From IMG/VR virus record IMGVR_UViG_3300033150_000112, positions 1-41,361 of that record: a stretch of 41,361 nt of DNA; one strand, 5' to 3'. The notes beneath the pieces were generated by a model. That model was not told where the DNA came from. It made no database searches and saw only the letters and a list, made by a program, of their open reading frames with translations. Made by a program: the position numbers and the translations under genes. Every line of letters begins with the position of its first letter. The stretch's first letter is position 1. Shown in pieces: positions 9,544-19,700 of this stretch. This DNA comes from a virus.

Positions 9544-9554
9544 AAAAATAAAAT

Positions 9555-10364
9555 ATGGCTTTACAAAATAATTGTACTTATACTATATCATACGACCCGG
9601 GAGTTCAGGGATTCCCATCGTTTTATTCATACCAACCTGATTATATGATGGGGATGAATAGTTATTTCTATACGTTTAAAAATGGAAATCTTTATCGTCA
9701 TAACACCAATGAAACAAGGAATCAATACTATGGAGTAAACTACCCTAGTAAATTACAATCTGTATTTAATCAGCAGCCTTTAGAAAATAAATTATTTAAA
9801 ACCTTAAATTTAGAGGGAGATGATAGTTGGTCAGCAGTTCTAACAAGTGACCAACAAGATACAGGGTTTATTGATGCTGATTGGTTTGAGTTAAAGGAGG
9901 GAGCATATTATGCATTTGTTAGAAACTCAGGACAGTCATCCAACTCACCTGCTAATATTAATCAATATGCTTTACGCTCATTAAATGGAATTGGTTCTTC
10001 TCAAGACATAACTGTAGCGGGTACCGAGACTACTGTTTCTTTTACTACGGGAGTTTATTTAGGAAACATTATTTCTGTAGGAGATATGGTTTACTTTGGT
10101 GCTCCAAATCCACAATTATTAGGTAGCGTTATCTCTATAGATGTTAACCTTCCTGCAGGAATAAACAATATTGTAATAGATAATACTGTAGGTGGAGCAC
10201 AACCCGCACCATCAACAACTGAGTATATATTATATATTAAAAACTCTGTTGCAGAATCTCACGGTATTTTAGGACATTATGGTGTATTTACATTAACAAA
10301 TAATAATACAAGTAAAATAGAGTTATTTTCAGTTGAGTCTGAAGTAATGAAATCATTCCCTTAA
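9555..10364 (+). CDS. Conserved tail protein, 269 aa
   Basis: The N-terminal 70 residues contain FPSFYSYQPDYMMGMNSYFY followed by TFKNGNLYRHN. I recall this aromatic signature from tail (muzzle or hub-associated) proteins of crAss-like and related Bacteroidota podoviruses, in a similar gene position. The rest is beta-rich, with repeated short strands (TTVSFTTGVYLGN, DMVYFGAPNPQLLG). No catalytic motif or membrane span is seen. It is the last gene of the hub cluster: a new promoter box follows 6 nt after its stop. The role is structural by context and the specific function is unknown. Confidence 0.6.
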   Translation: MALQNNCTYTISYDPGVQGFPSFYSYQPDYMMGMNSYFYTFKNGNLYRHNTNETRNQYYGVNYPSKLQSVFNQQPLENKLFKTLNLEGDDSWSAVLTSDQQDTGFIDADWFELKEGAYYAFVRNSGQSSNSPANINQYALRSLNGIGSSQDITVAGTETTVSFTTGVYLGNIISVGDMVYFGAPNPQLLGSVISIDVNLPAGINNIVIDNTVGGAQPAPSTTEYILYIKNSVAESHGILGHYGVFTLTNNNTSKIELFSVESEVMKSFP

Positions 10365-10370
10365 AATTAG

Positions 10371-10378
10371 TATCTTTG
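10371..10378 (+). promoter_or_regulatory. -7 promoter box (TATCTTTG) before the cupin-like gene
   Basis: TATCTTTG matches TAnnTTTG exactly and ends only 7 nt before the ATG at 10386. A transcript starting the usual few bases downstream would be nearly leaderless. No convincing -33 TTG is visible. It would drive the cupin-like and internal virion protein genes. Confidence 0.55.
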
Positions 10379-10385
10379 CTACAAT

Positions 10386-10904
10386 ATGGATGAAGTTCAA
10401 ATAGTACAGTCTAATCCTGAATCTGTTTTGGAAACTATAAGTCAAAACAGAGGTGTATTATGGGAAAAGATAAATGAATTTAAGGGACAATTGCTTTCGA
10501 TTGAAGAAACCGTAAAGCATCATACTCCTGAGATGCAAGAGGCTATGCCACTAAAACACCATATAAAAGATGGTATTTATACTAGAGAAATATTTATGCC
10601 AAAGGGGATGTTGGTTTTAAGCTTTATACATAAGGTGAATCATCCATCATTTTTTTTAAGTGGTGAGATGTCAATACTAACAGACAAGGCAGAAGTAAAA
10701 AGAATTAAAGCACCTATGGTGGTGCAAACAGAAATAGGCACACAGAGAGTCGCATATATGCACGAAGATTGCGTATGGGTCTGTACATATAGAACAGATG
10801 CCAAGACGGTAGAGGAAGCTGAAAAAGAATTATTTACCGAAGACTTTAACGAGTTGCCTGAATATGTAATAAAACAAAAAAAGAAATTATGTCAGCAGCA
10901 ATAG
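10386..10904 (+). CDS. Cupin-like phage protein, 172 aa
   Basis: Residues about 55-140 have the arrangement of a small cupin found in many tailed phages: KHHIKDGIYTREIFMPKGM, then FIHKVNHPSFFLSGEMSIL, then APMVVQTEIGTQRVAYMHED followed by CVWVCTYRTD. The histidines in HKVNH and the MHED segment match positions of cupin motifs 1 and 2, though metal binding is not assured. The N-terminal 50 residues are helical and the C-terminal 30 residues are acidic then basic (KKK). It has its own promoter box and overlaps the next gene by 16 nt. The function of this family in phages is unknown to me; a virion-assembly role is suggested by context. Confidence 0.6.
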   Translation: MDEVQIVQSNPESVLETISQNRGVLWEKINEFKGQLLSIEETVKHHTPEMQEAMPLKHHIKDGIYTREIFMPKGMLVLSFIHKVNHPSFFLSGEMSILTDKAEVKRIKAPMVVQTEIGTQRVAYMHEDCVWVCTYRTDAKTVEEAEKELFTEDFNELPEYVIKQKKKLCQQQ

Positions 10905-11731
10905 CAGGATTAGCGATAGGAGCCGTTTCAACAGGTTTGTCGTTTGCTCAAGCAGGGCAACAGAAAAAGCTTCAAGCAAGAGCGGAAGCAGAAGCTGATG
11001 CAGCAATGGAAGCAGCAAGAGGAAAACTAGAGGTTAACTTCGCAGAACAAATGTCTATTAAAAAAGAAGCTTACGAACTAGAAAGGGAAGCTAATTTATC
11101 AGCAGGTGCTCAAGCTTTAGAAGCGGGAGTAGAAAGCGATAGAGGTGGTGCTGCTACCGCAGGAAGAGTTCTAGCCGCTCAACAACAAGGTCAAGCACAA
11201 ACTCGTGCAGCAATGGGAGATGAACTAACTAATATTGAAGCCGCCATTGTAGAAGAAGATTCAAGACTTAGAGATTTAGATGTGGCTTTAGATTTAGAAG
11301 AAGTTGCGGGTAACCAACAAAAAGCAGCAGATGCTCAAAGAGCGGCTCAAGCTGCAACAAATCAAGGGATACAGGGTGCAATTTCTACCGTAGGTCAAGC
11401 AGTATCTATGGTTCCTTTATACAAGCAGAATTTGGCTGCACAAAAATCAGGACTTGCGGGTGCTCAAGCAGCAGGACAATTTGACGGTCAGACTGTAAAG
11501 GGTCCTGACAAAAATACTTTTTTTAACAAGGGACAACAAAAGTACACAGGTCAAGATATAGGTAAGATTGATTTCAACGCTATGAGCAATAGAGATTTAA
11601 GACAGTTCAAAAGAGCGGTTGGAAATGATGGTAGTTTATTTGGCAATAAAGCCTACACAGGTGCGTATAATGAATATATGACAGGACAAAGTTCTTTAGA
11701 TTTCTTTAATTACCTTCCTCAAAATAATTAA
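10889..11731 (+). CDS. Internal virion protein, Ala/Gln-rich helical, 280 aa
   Basis: The N-terminus (MSAAIAGLAIGAVSTGLSFA) is a hydrophobic glycine/alanine segment. It is followed by a long alpha-helical, coiled-coil-like region rich in Ala, Glu, Gln and Arg (residues 25-160), then another hydrophobic helix near VGQAVSMVPLY. This matches the small internal or ejected proteins of T7-like and P22-like phages (T7 gp14-type position and composition), which insert in the host envelope during DNA delivery. The C-terminal 80 residues are Gln/Gly-rich and polar. It overlaps the cupin gene by 16 nt and is 8 nt from the next internal protein. Confidence 0.6.
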   Translation: MSAAIAGLAIGAVSTGLSFAQAGQQKKLQARAEAEADAAMEAARGKLEVNFAEQMSIKKEAYELEREANLSAGAQALEAGVESDRGGAATAGRVLAAQQQGQAQTRAAMGDELTNIEAAIVEEDSRLRDLDVALDLEEVAGNQQKAADAQRAAQAATNQGIQGAISTVGQAVSMVPLYKQNLAAQKSGLAGAQAAGQFDGQTVKGPDKNTFFNKGQQKYTGQDIGKIDFNAMSNRDLRQFKRAVGNDGSLFGNKAYTGAYNEYMTGQSSLDFFNYLPQNN

Positions 11732-11739
11732 AAAACAAT

Positions 11740-13731
11740 ATGGCAACAGCATATAAATACGTTGAAAGAAAAGCAGAGGACAATATAAATTGGGCAGAGG
11801 TAGGCTCCAATTTAACTAATACTCTTAAAGAAGAAAATAGAATTCGTGAGGAGAAAAAAGGTGCGATTGATGCAGCTACTCGTGAAATGCAAAAGGTATT
11901 AAATAATATACCTCTTGGAGAAAATACTCTATTAAATGAATTTGCTTTAAATGCCGGTGCTGATTTACAAGAGGTTATGCTTATGAACGAGACCCTTTTA
12001 AAGTCAGGACAATTAGACCCAAGACAATATACTATTACTAGACAAAACCTAGTTGACGGAACTGACCAAGCTTTTAGTTTGTTTGAAAATTATAATGCTG
12101 AGTACAAAAGAAAAATGGCTATGAATAACTCCCAACTTCCTGTTGGAGAACAAGCTTCAGAAATACAGAATTGGTCTATGGGATTAGTTGAAGGCTTTGG
12201 AAATTTCGAAGACAGTAAACTTATAATTAATCCTAATACAGGGATTATGTCTATGGCTAAAATGATACCTGACCCTAACAATCCAAATGGTCCAAGAATA
12301 CCTGACAAAAATAACCTAATGACTGTTCAAAACTTAGAGAACAGAATTAAAGGAACTTATACCAAGTTTGATGTAATAGGTACAGTTGATGAATATGCCA
12401 AAACATTAGGTGTAGATAAAGAAGTTCAACGAAAAATGGGTGGATATAGAGCCAATGGTTTAGTAACCGAGGTTACAGATATTACAAAGAGAAAAGGCTT
12501 TGGTTCATTAGCAGACCTAACTGATAAACAAATTGCAGAAATTGCCAAAGAAGCAGGTATCAAACCTGAAGATGTAAAGGTTATGTCTATGTATGAAAAA
12601 GCAGAGGACAGTTTTGTTAAGAGTCAATTAGGTATTGGAGATAATTCTGCAGCATCAGTGCTTGTAGATTTCTTGCAAGGTGATGGATATACTCCAACAA
12701 TGGACCCTACAGAGGCAGCAGCAGACCCTAAGAAAGTATTGATGAAAAACAACAACGGTAAGCTTGAAGCAGAACTTACTGATGAGCAACAGGCTAGAGC
12801 GGAAGAGGCAATGAAAATTCAGCTTCGTATGCAATTAGATAAAACAGAAGAATATAAAGCTGCACCTAAGGATTACAATGCTCCTACATATGCACCTGCA
12901 GATGTTAGAAAAGAAAAGAGAGATGATGAAGCTAAAGAAAATATTCAAAGAACTTGGAACTCTATTAAAGGTCAAACGGCTAAAGAAAGAGTTGCTTCTT
13001 TTGAATCTTTAATTGGTACCGAAGAAGGTAAAGCGGCAGGATTGATTGGTGTTAACCCATCAACTGATGGATTGTCTATAGAGTTTGTATATACTGACCC
13101 TGTTAAAAATAGAAGAATTGATTTCACTAAGGATATTAGTGATGAAGATTGGGCAATACTAGGTAATGAGATTACAGGTCTTGATGACCCTAAAAAAGCA
13201 TTAAGTGCAGGAGGATTTGTTAAAGATGATAAGGGTAAGAGTAAGCCTCTTAACTTAGACTTCGGAGATTCAGGAGCAAACAGACAAGGTAACCAAGGAA
13301 GATTTGACTCAGAGGTGAGTACATTTATTAAAGCAGGATTCCCTAAAGCTAACAACGGTGAGCCGTTCTTAGACCAAGAACAAGATGCGGTAGCAAAAGC
13401 TTTAAATGATAGATATTCTAAGTATGGTCTAGTAGCTAAAGCAACAGGTTATGGAGGTGGAGATAATACCCAAGTAACTATAGATGGTTGGAAAGGTAAT
13501 GCAGAATATCCTGCGACATTTGATTTAGATTCAGATATTGATATAGATTCTAATGCATATGAAGAAGAACAAAGATTTGAGAAGTGGTTGACTTATGTAT
13601 TAAAGCAAACTAAGCAAATAGGAACCCTAGCGAAAGACCAAAAGTTTACAGGTGGTCAAGGTAAGTATGGTCCTTGTGTTAATGGTAAGAAAGAAGAACT
13701 TTCAACAGGACTACAGGTCCCTTGCAAATAG
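11740..13731 (+). CDS. Internal / ejected virion protein, 663 aa
   Basis: The protein is long, polar and mainly helical, with a charged start (MATAYKYVERKAEDNINWAE) and many Lys/Glu-rich helices. There is no signal peptide, membrane span or recognised enzyme motif. Residues about 330-410 are highly charged and could be a coiled coil. The C-terminal 40 residues (TGGQGKYGPCVNGKKEELST) carry two cysteines, the second at the very end (VPCK). It lies between the T7 gp14-like gene and the 2632-aa polyvalent protein, the place of the second ejected protein in podoviruses. I assign it by position and composition, not by a family match. Confidence 0.55.
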   Translation: MATAYKYVERKAEDNINWAEVGSNLTNTLKEENRIREEKKGAIDAATREMQKVLNNIPLGENTLLNEFALNAGADLQEVMLMNETLLKSGQLDPRQYTITRQNLVDGTDQAFSLFENYNAEYKRKMAMNNSQLPVGEQASEIQNWSMGLVEGFGNFEDSKLIINPNTGIMSMAKMIPDPNNPNGPRIPDKNNLMTVQNLENRIKGTYTKFDVIGTVDEYAKTLGVDKEVQRKMGGYRANGLVTEVTDITKRKGFGSLADLTDKQIAEIAKEAGIKPEDVKVMSMYEKAEDSFVKSQLGIGDNSAASVLVDFLQGDGYTPTMDPTEAAADPKKVLMKNNNGKLEAELTDEQQARAEEAMKIQLRMQLDKTEEYKAAPKDYNAPTYAPADVRKEKRDDEAKENIQRTWNSIKGQTAKERVASFESLIGTEEGKAAGLIGVNPSTDGLSIEFVYTDPVKNRRIDFTKDISDEDWAILGNEITGLDDPKKALSAGGFVKDDKGKSKPLNLDFGDSGANRQGNQGRFDSEVSTFIKAGFPKANNGEPFLDQEQDAVAKALNDRYSKYGLVAKATGYGGGDNTQVTIDGWKGNAEYPATFDLDSDIDIDSNAYEEEQRFEKWLTYVLKQTKQIGTLAKDQKFTGGQGKYGPCVNGKKEELSTGLQVPCK

Positions 13732-13740
13732 AAAAGAACT

Positions 13741-16700
13741 ATGGATGAAATTTTTTATGTAACACCCAATGGTTATAAGATTAGTCAACAAGAAGCACTA
13801 GAAAGATATGGTGATGAAGGGTTTGACCAACTTGTAAATGAAGGGCAGTTAACTGAATTTGTAGAAGAAGAAACACCTGAATTAAATTTTCAAGATGGTG
13901 GTCATTTTTATGAAACACCTAATGGTAAAGTTTACTCTGAAGGTGATTTGGTAAACCGCTATGGTGTAGAGGAATTTAAATCTTATGTTGAGCAAGGCTC
14001 CTTAAAAAAAAAAGATACTCCGGATTTCGTTTCAAGTTTTTCGGATGGCACATCAAGTGCTACAACTTCACCGTCTCCCGTTTCTGAGGAGGTTGATTAC
14101 TTTCAAGGAACATTTGGTGATATACTAAGAGGTATAGATGCCATTAGTCCTGTAGGTGTAGGAGACTTTATTGATGATATGGCACGTTCAATTGATGCCG
14201 GTTTTCAAAATGGTCAGATTGCAGAAAGTGGTAACGATTTACTTATGGGTGGTACTTCTGCTACCTATGAAGATATACAGGAATTTATATCTAAAAGTCA
14301 AAAGGCTACTCAATTGGGTCCTTCTGATGAAATGCAAGATTATCAAAGGATTTATGAAGAAGAAGGCAAGGGTGTATGGGGAACAATAAAGGGACTCATA
14401 TTAAACCCTAGTGTTATTCCTGAGGTATTAGCTAGTTCTTTTTCAGCTATGGCTAATGAAGATTCAGCAGCAGCAGGAGGTGCAGTTATTGCAGCAGGTA
14501 CTGCTTATGGTGCAGGTGCAGGTGCGTTAGCGGGTGGTGTTGGTGCAGCACCGGGTGCAGTTGCAGGTGCCGCAGCTAGTTTACCTTATGCTTTTGCGGC
14601 AGCTAGTACAGTTTTAGAAACAGGTTTAACTTATGGAGAGTTATTAAAAGAAAGACTTGAAGTTCAAGGAAAAGAATTAACTGCAGATAACGTAAAAGAA
14701 TTACTATCTAATGAAGAGGTTGTTGATGAACTAAGATTTGATGCTATCGCAAGAGGTTTAGCAATCGGTACTATAGATGCATTAACAGGTAGATTAGGTG
14801 GTAAGGTAGCAAAACCATTGCTTACTAAGGCGGGGTCTGCGGGAAGTAAATCTGCATCAAGAGCGTTAAAAAGAAAAGCAATTGGTCGTGCTATGGGAGT
14901 TGAATCAGTAGGTGGTTCTATTGGTGAAACTGCAGGTATTGCAGCTACTAATATATACGGTGAACAAGGACAAGAATTTGATACCGGTGAAATACTATTA
15001 GAAGGTATTGCTGAAGCACCGGGTTCTGTTAAGGATTTAATTTCAGTTAGATACCAAAATCCTAAATATAAAATTAACGGAAAGAAAGCTACTGTAGAAG
15101 AAATAGATAAAGTTATTGATGGTATGACTTATGAGCAATTAACCGCTCCTAATTTTAAAATACAAATAGACAATGACTTTGAAGGTAGAGCACAAAAATT
15201 ACAAGATAAAATTTTAGCAGGTAGAACAAAGGAGTCTGTTATGGCTGCTAATCCTGATTTAAATGGACCAACTGTTGATGCTATTGTAGACCTAGAGAGA
15301 CAGGTACAAGAACTTGAAGGACGAGTACTAGGTACAGTAACCGGTAAGAAAAAAATTGCAGACCTAAAAGCACAAATAGTAAACCTTCAGGAAAATCAAT
15401 TAGCTGATGAAGCTGCTGCAGAAACAGAACAAGTAATATCAGAAGTAGCTGACAATGTTAAGGAGAGTATAGAAGAATATAATGCCTTATCTCCTGAAGA
15501 TAAGTTAGAACTTCAAGATAGAGCCATCGACCAAATGCAAAATGAGATGGCTGAGAAGGGTATTAAAGAATACGAACTTACTTCAGAGATGGTTGATGAA
15601 AGAGCATCTCAAATATTAAAACAAGATATAGAAAATCTAGAAGGAAATTTAGAGGGTGAGACTAGATTTAGTATAGCCGAAGAAGGTGAGTCGGCATTCG
15701 TTGCTGACCCCGCAGACTCAGAAGCTATTACTGAAGAGATGAATCAAATGGATGAGGCTGAGGTAAACTTTACAACTCCTAAAGGTCAAACAACATCTCA
15801 AGTTAATCCTTTTGAGGCTAGTAATTCTTCTACAAATTTAAATGAAAACGAGGTTACCGACTTAGGTTTTGAATCACAAGACGATATGGTTGGTGGTATT
15901 GAAGAGTTTAATGGAATACCTATGATTACCGGTGTTTCAGATATCGCTGCAGGTGGAACAATAAAAGATTCCAAGGGTAACGATATGAATGCAAAAGGTG
16001 GTGTAATGTTTAATGCACTTGCTAAAGTTAAAGCGGCTTGGGCAGGAGTAAAAAGAGAAACATCTCAAGGTCAATATGATAACGCAGTTAAACTATACAA
16101 AAAAAATAAAGACTTGTTTGACAGATTGTGGGACGAGGGAAGACTACCAAAGGGACATATTCCAATGGCGATTATCCGTATGGGTAATGATGCTATCAAT
16201 TCAAACGAACTTGTATTCAGGTATCTTGCACCCGAGATTAAAGAACAATCAACAGAAAACCAAACTGCCGCTTTAAATGAACTTGTGTCTGACTTAAAAA
16301 GAAAGAAAGGAAAGTTTGGAAACAACCCTAGACTTCTTCAATTTATAGCAGATAAAAACATAAAGACCTTAGGAGGTTTAATGGATGCGGTTGTTTCTGA
16401 TGCAAATGCTAGAGCAAAGGGAGATGTAAATAACACTTTAACTCTTGATGAAAGAGCAGAATTATTCTACAACATAACCTCACCTGAAGGAGTTTCAACT
16501 CCAAACAAGACATTCTTAAAAGCACTATACAAAGGAACAACGGATAACTCAAATGTTTTTGCTTCAGATAATATTTATGCTGCAGTAGGTGAACCTTCTA
16601 TGATGAAGGCAAACAAAGGAGACGTGGTTTCAATTGTAGGTGTAGATGTTTTGAATGGTGGTGTTATAGATATAGACCACCCTAACTATGGTTCAGGTCC

Positions 16701-19700
16701 AAAGGGTAGATTGATTAAGCTTATTAAAAATCCAACAAGCGGAATGGAAGTATTCCCTGAATGGAAAGCAAAATCAAATAGAGTATTTAAAAAGGATAAG
16801 GCAGGAAAGAGACCTTCAGATAAAAATGTTTCATCTCAAACTATGGGAACTGTAGCTAATGATAAAGCATTTCAGGGTGCATCAGTTCAAGCTGATGGCA
16901 TAACTGATATGCAACAGTTAGCTGCTAAATTTAGATTTGCATTTCCGGGTGTAACTGTAGTGGCAACACAACAGGAGTTTGATGCTATGTTAAAAGAACC
17001 GGGTGTTAGAACTAAGGTTTCAAAAGGTAAGACCATTCTTGGTATGACCAAAGAAGGTAAGGTATTTTTAAATCCTGAACAAGCTTCATTAGGTACACCT
17101 ATTCACGAGTTTGGACATATATGGATTGATTTCTTGAGGTCTAAGTCTAGTGGTAGAAAAGGAACTAAGCTTTTAGAGAAAGGATTAAAACTTGTAGAAG
17201 GAACTCCTGCATTAAAGGCAGCTATAGAAAAGTATGGGGATAATAAGTTAGCAAGAGAGGAAGCGTTAGTAGAGTTGATGGCTACAAAGGGTGAAACCAT
17301 TATTAATGCAGCTAAGAAATCTAGATTTAAAGAGTGGATGAATGCCACTTTTAAATACATAAAAGAAAAATTCACAACACTTGCTGATGTAGACGAAAAG
17401 AAAATAGAAGCAATGTCTTTAGATGAGTTTATCAATGTAGGTCTTGCTGATTTATTTGCAGGTAAACCTGTAGATGCTAAGGCTAAAAAAGATAATAAGT
17501 TTGATGCCGCCAAGGAATCACAAGGTATGATGCCAAGGTTCTCCTTAGGAGATGATGTTGCTGCGTTTATAAAAGATGCAAGGGGACAGGGTATCTCAGA
17601 GGTTGCTATTAAAACTGTTTTAAATAGAAGAGGTGTTTCAATGCCTGACATAAAAGCAGCGTTTGAAAAAGCAGGACCTAAAGCTAATCAAAAATCTAAA
17701 GTCAGCGAGAAGTTTGCAAAAGGCTTTGATAGAGTGATGAGTGAAATAGATGGTATAGTTGAAAAGATTAAAGCTAGAAATACAAAAGAAAGCACAAGTC
17801 CAACTAAAATATTTAATGCAGCTTTAGAATATTTAAAAGGAACTAAGCTTTATAAAAACTCAACTGACGTTCAGAGAGAAAAGATGGTTCGTGATTTGAG
17901 AAAAAAGTTTGGGCAAAAAGATAAGAAGGCTCCGTCTGCTAAAAGATTATTATTTGGCAAGGTAGACCCTAAGAAAATTACGCTTACAGAAAAACAAGCA
18001 TTAGCTGAACAGATTAAAGCTTTAAACCGTGGAGCAAAAAATGCAATACAAGCATTTGTCGAGGCAAGTAAGCAGTTGGCTGAACAGATAGGAGAGATGG
18101 CTCAGAAAGGAAAGATAACTCCTAAACAAGCTTCAGCTATAATTAAAAGATTTACAAAGGTTAATATGCTTAGTGATGCATCTATTGATAGCTTCGCTGA
18201 ATATATGCGTAGAGTATTTAAGAACGCTAACTATGCAGAGGAAGTGGCAGTTGCTAACAAGCAACGCAAACAGGCTATTAAAAATGTAAGAACTAAGATA
18301 GGTATTGCCGATGCGGTCAATACTCAATTGAATAGAATATTCTCAATGAAGGCTTCATTGATTCCTGAATCAGTATTCCAAGAGTACATAGATTTAGTTG
18401 CAGAGTTTGGAGCAAGGAAAGCAATTTTAAATCCATCTGCAGTAGCTGAGGTTGAAAAAATTACAGAAAGAATATTAGAAGCGGTTGATGTAGAGTACTC
18501 TAAAGTTCCTGAACTGCAGGAAAAATATTCTGCATTTGAAAATAAAGTTGTTGATAAGGACGGTAAGATTGATTACGCTAAAACAATTAAGGCTATGCTT
18601 AATGATGGTATCATTGATGAGGTAGACTTAGAGGTAATGCAAAAGTATAAGAGTGAAATACTTCCTAAGAAAGAGAAGGTAGAAAAAACAGATGCAGAAA
18701 TTGAAGCAGAAAGACAAGAAGTTTTAAAGAACATTAAAAAACTACCTGCCTTAAAGATATCTGAATTACCAAGTAAGTTTGAGAGAAAGGTAGCGGGTAT
18801 GTTTGAAAGCCTGATAAACAATATCGAGGCTATAGAAAATCTTTCACTTGAAGATTTAAAACAAATTGATAAGCTATACAATAACATAAACAACGGATAC
18901 ACACCACATCTTGTTCAGGTAATGAACGAGAAAATGAACGCACAGTTGAATGGTAAGGAACTTGCAGGGGGAATATCAGGTTCTAAGATGCTTCCAATAA
19001 CTAAGATGTATGCTAAGTTTAAAAGTATGCTAACTAGAAAGGGTGCTATCTCTGAAGCTATTAGGAGAAATCCTCTGTTTTATGTTGACCAAGTATTTGG
19101 AAATTTTAAAAGCAAACCTATTTTTAATAGTTTATTTAATGAATCTGCAAAGGCACAGGAGTTGTTTACATCTCAATTCAAAAGACTAAGAGGTAAGATA
19201 GATGCGGCAGAAGCGGCAGTTGCTAAATCATTTAAACAAAATCCAAATAAAACTTTAATGTCTAAGTTTAAGCAGATGGTTTATATGATTCAACTTGAAC
19301 ACGATTCCAACTTGGGTAACCCTGAGACAAGACATCAAGCTGCTGCATATGTTAAAAAGACTATAGAAGCTATTGACACAGACAAGACAACCTTCAGTCA
19401 GCAAGACTCTGAAATGTTGGCAGAGATTTTAGAAAAGTTTACTGATAAAGAAACAGGTGAAATCAACTTAGAGAAACTTTATAATAGTTTTAATGAAGCA
19501 GAAAAAAATTCTATTAAAACAATACAGGAAGTTAATTCTGAACTAGGACCAATGGCGGTTCAGACTGCATCTATTATTCGTGGTACAGGTATTAAACCAA
19601 GAAATAACTATGTTCATTTAAATGTAGTTAATGAAAAAGGACTTGACCCTAACAGTAGTGAATCATTTATAACACAGTATATGAATGGTATGAAGGGTTC

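Noticed and set aside
17103-17651. 182-aa minus-strand frame opposite the giant protein
   Set aside because: It is a shadow of the plus-strand coding sequence, including the zinc-site region; no leader or neighbours on that strand.
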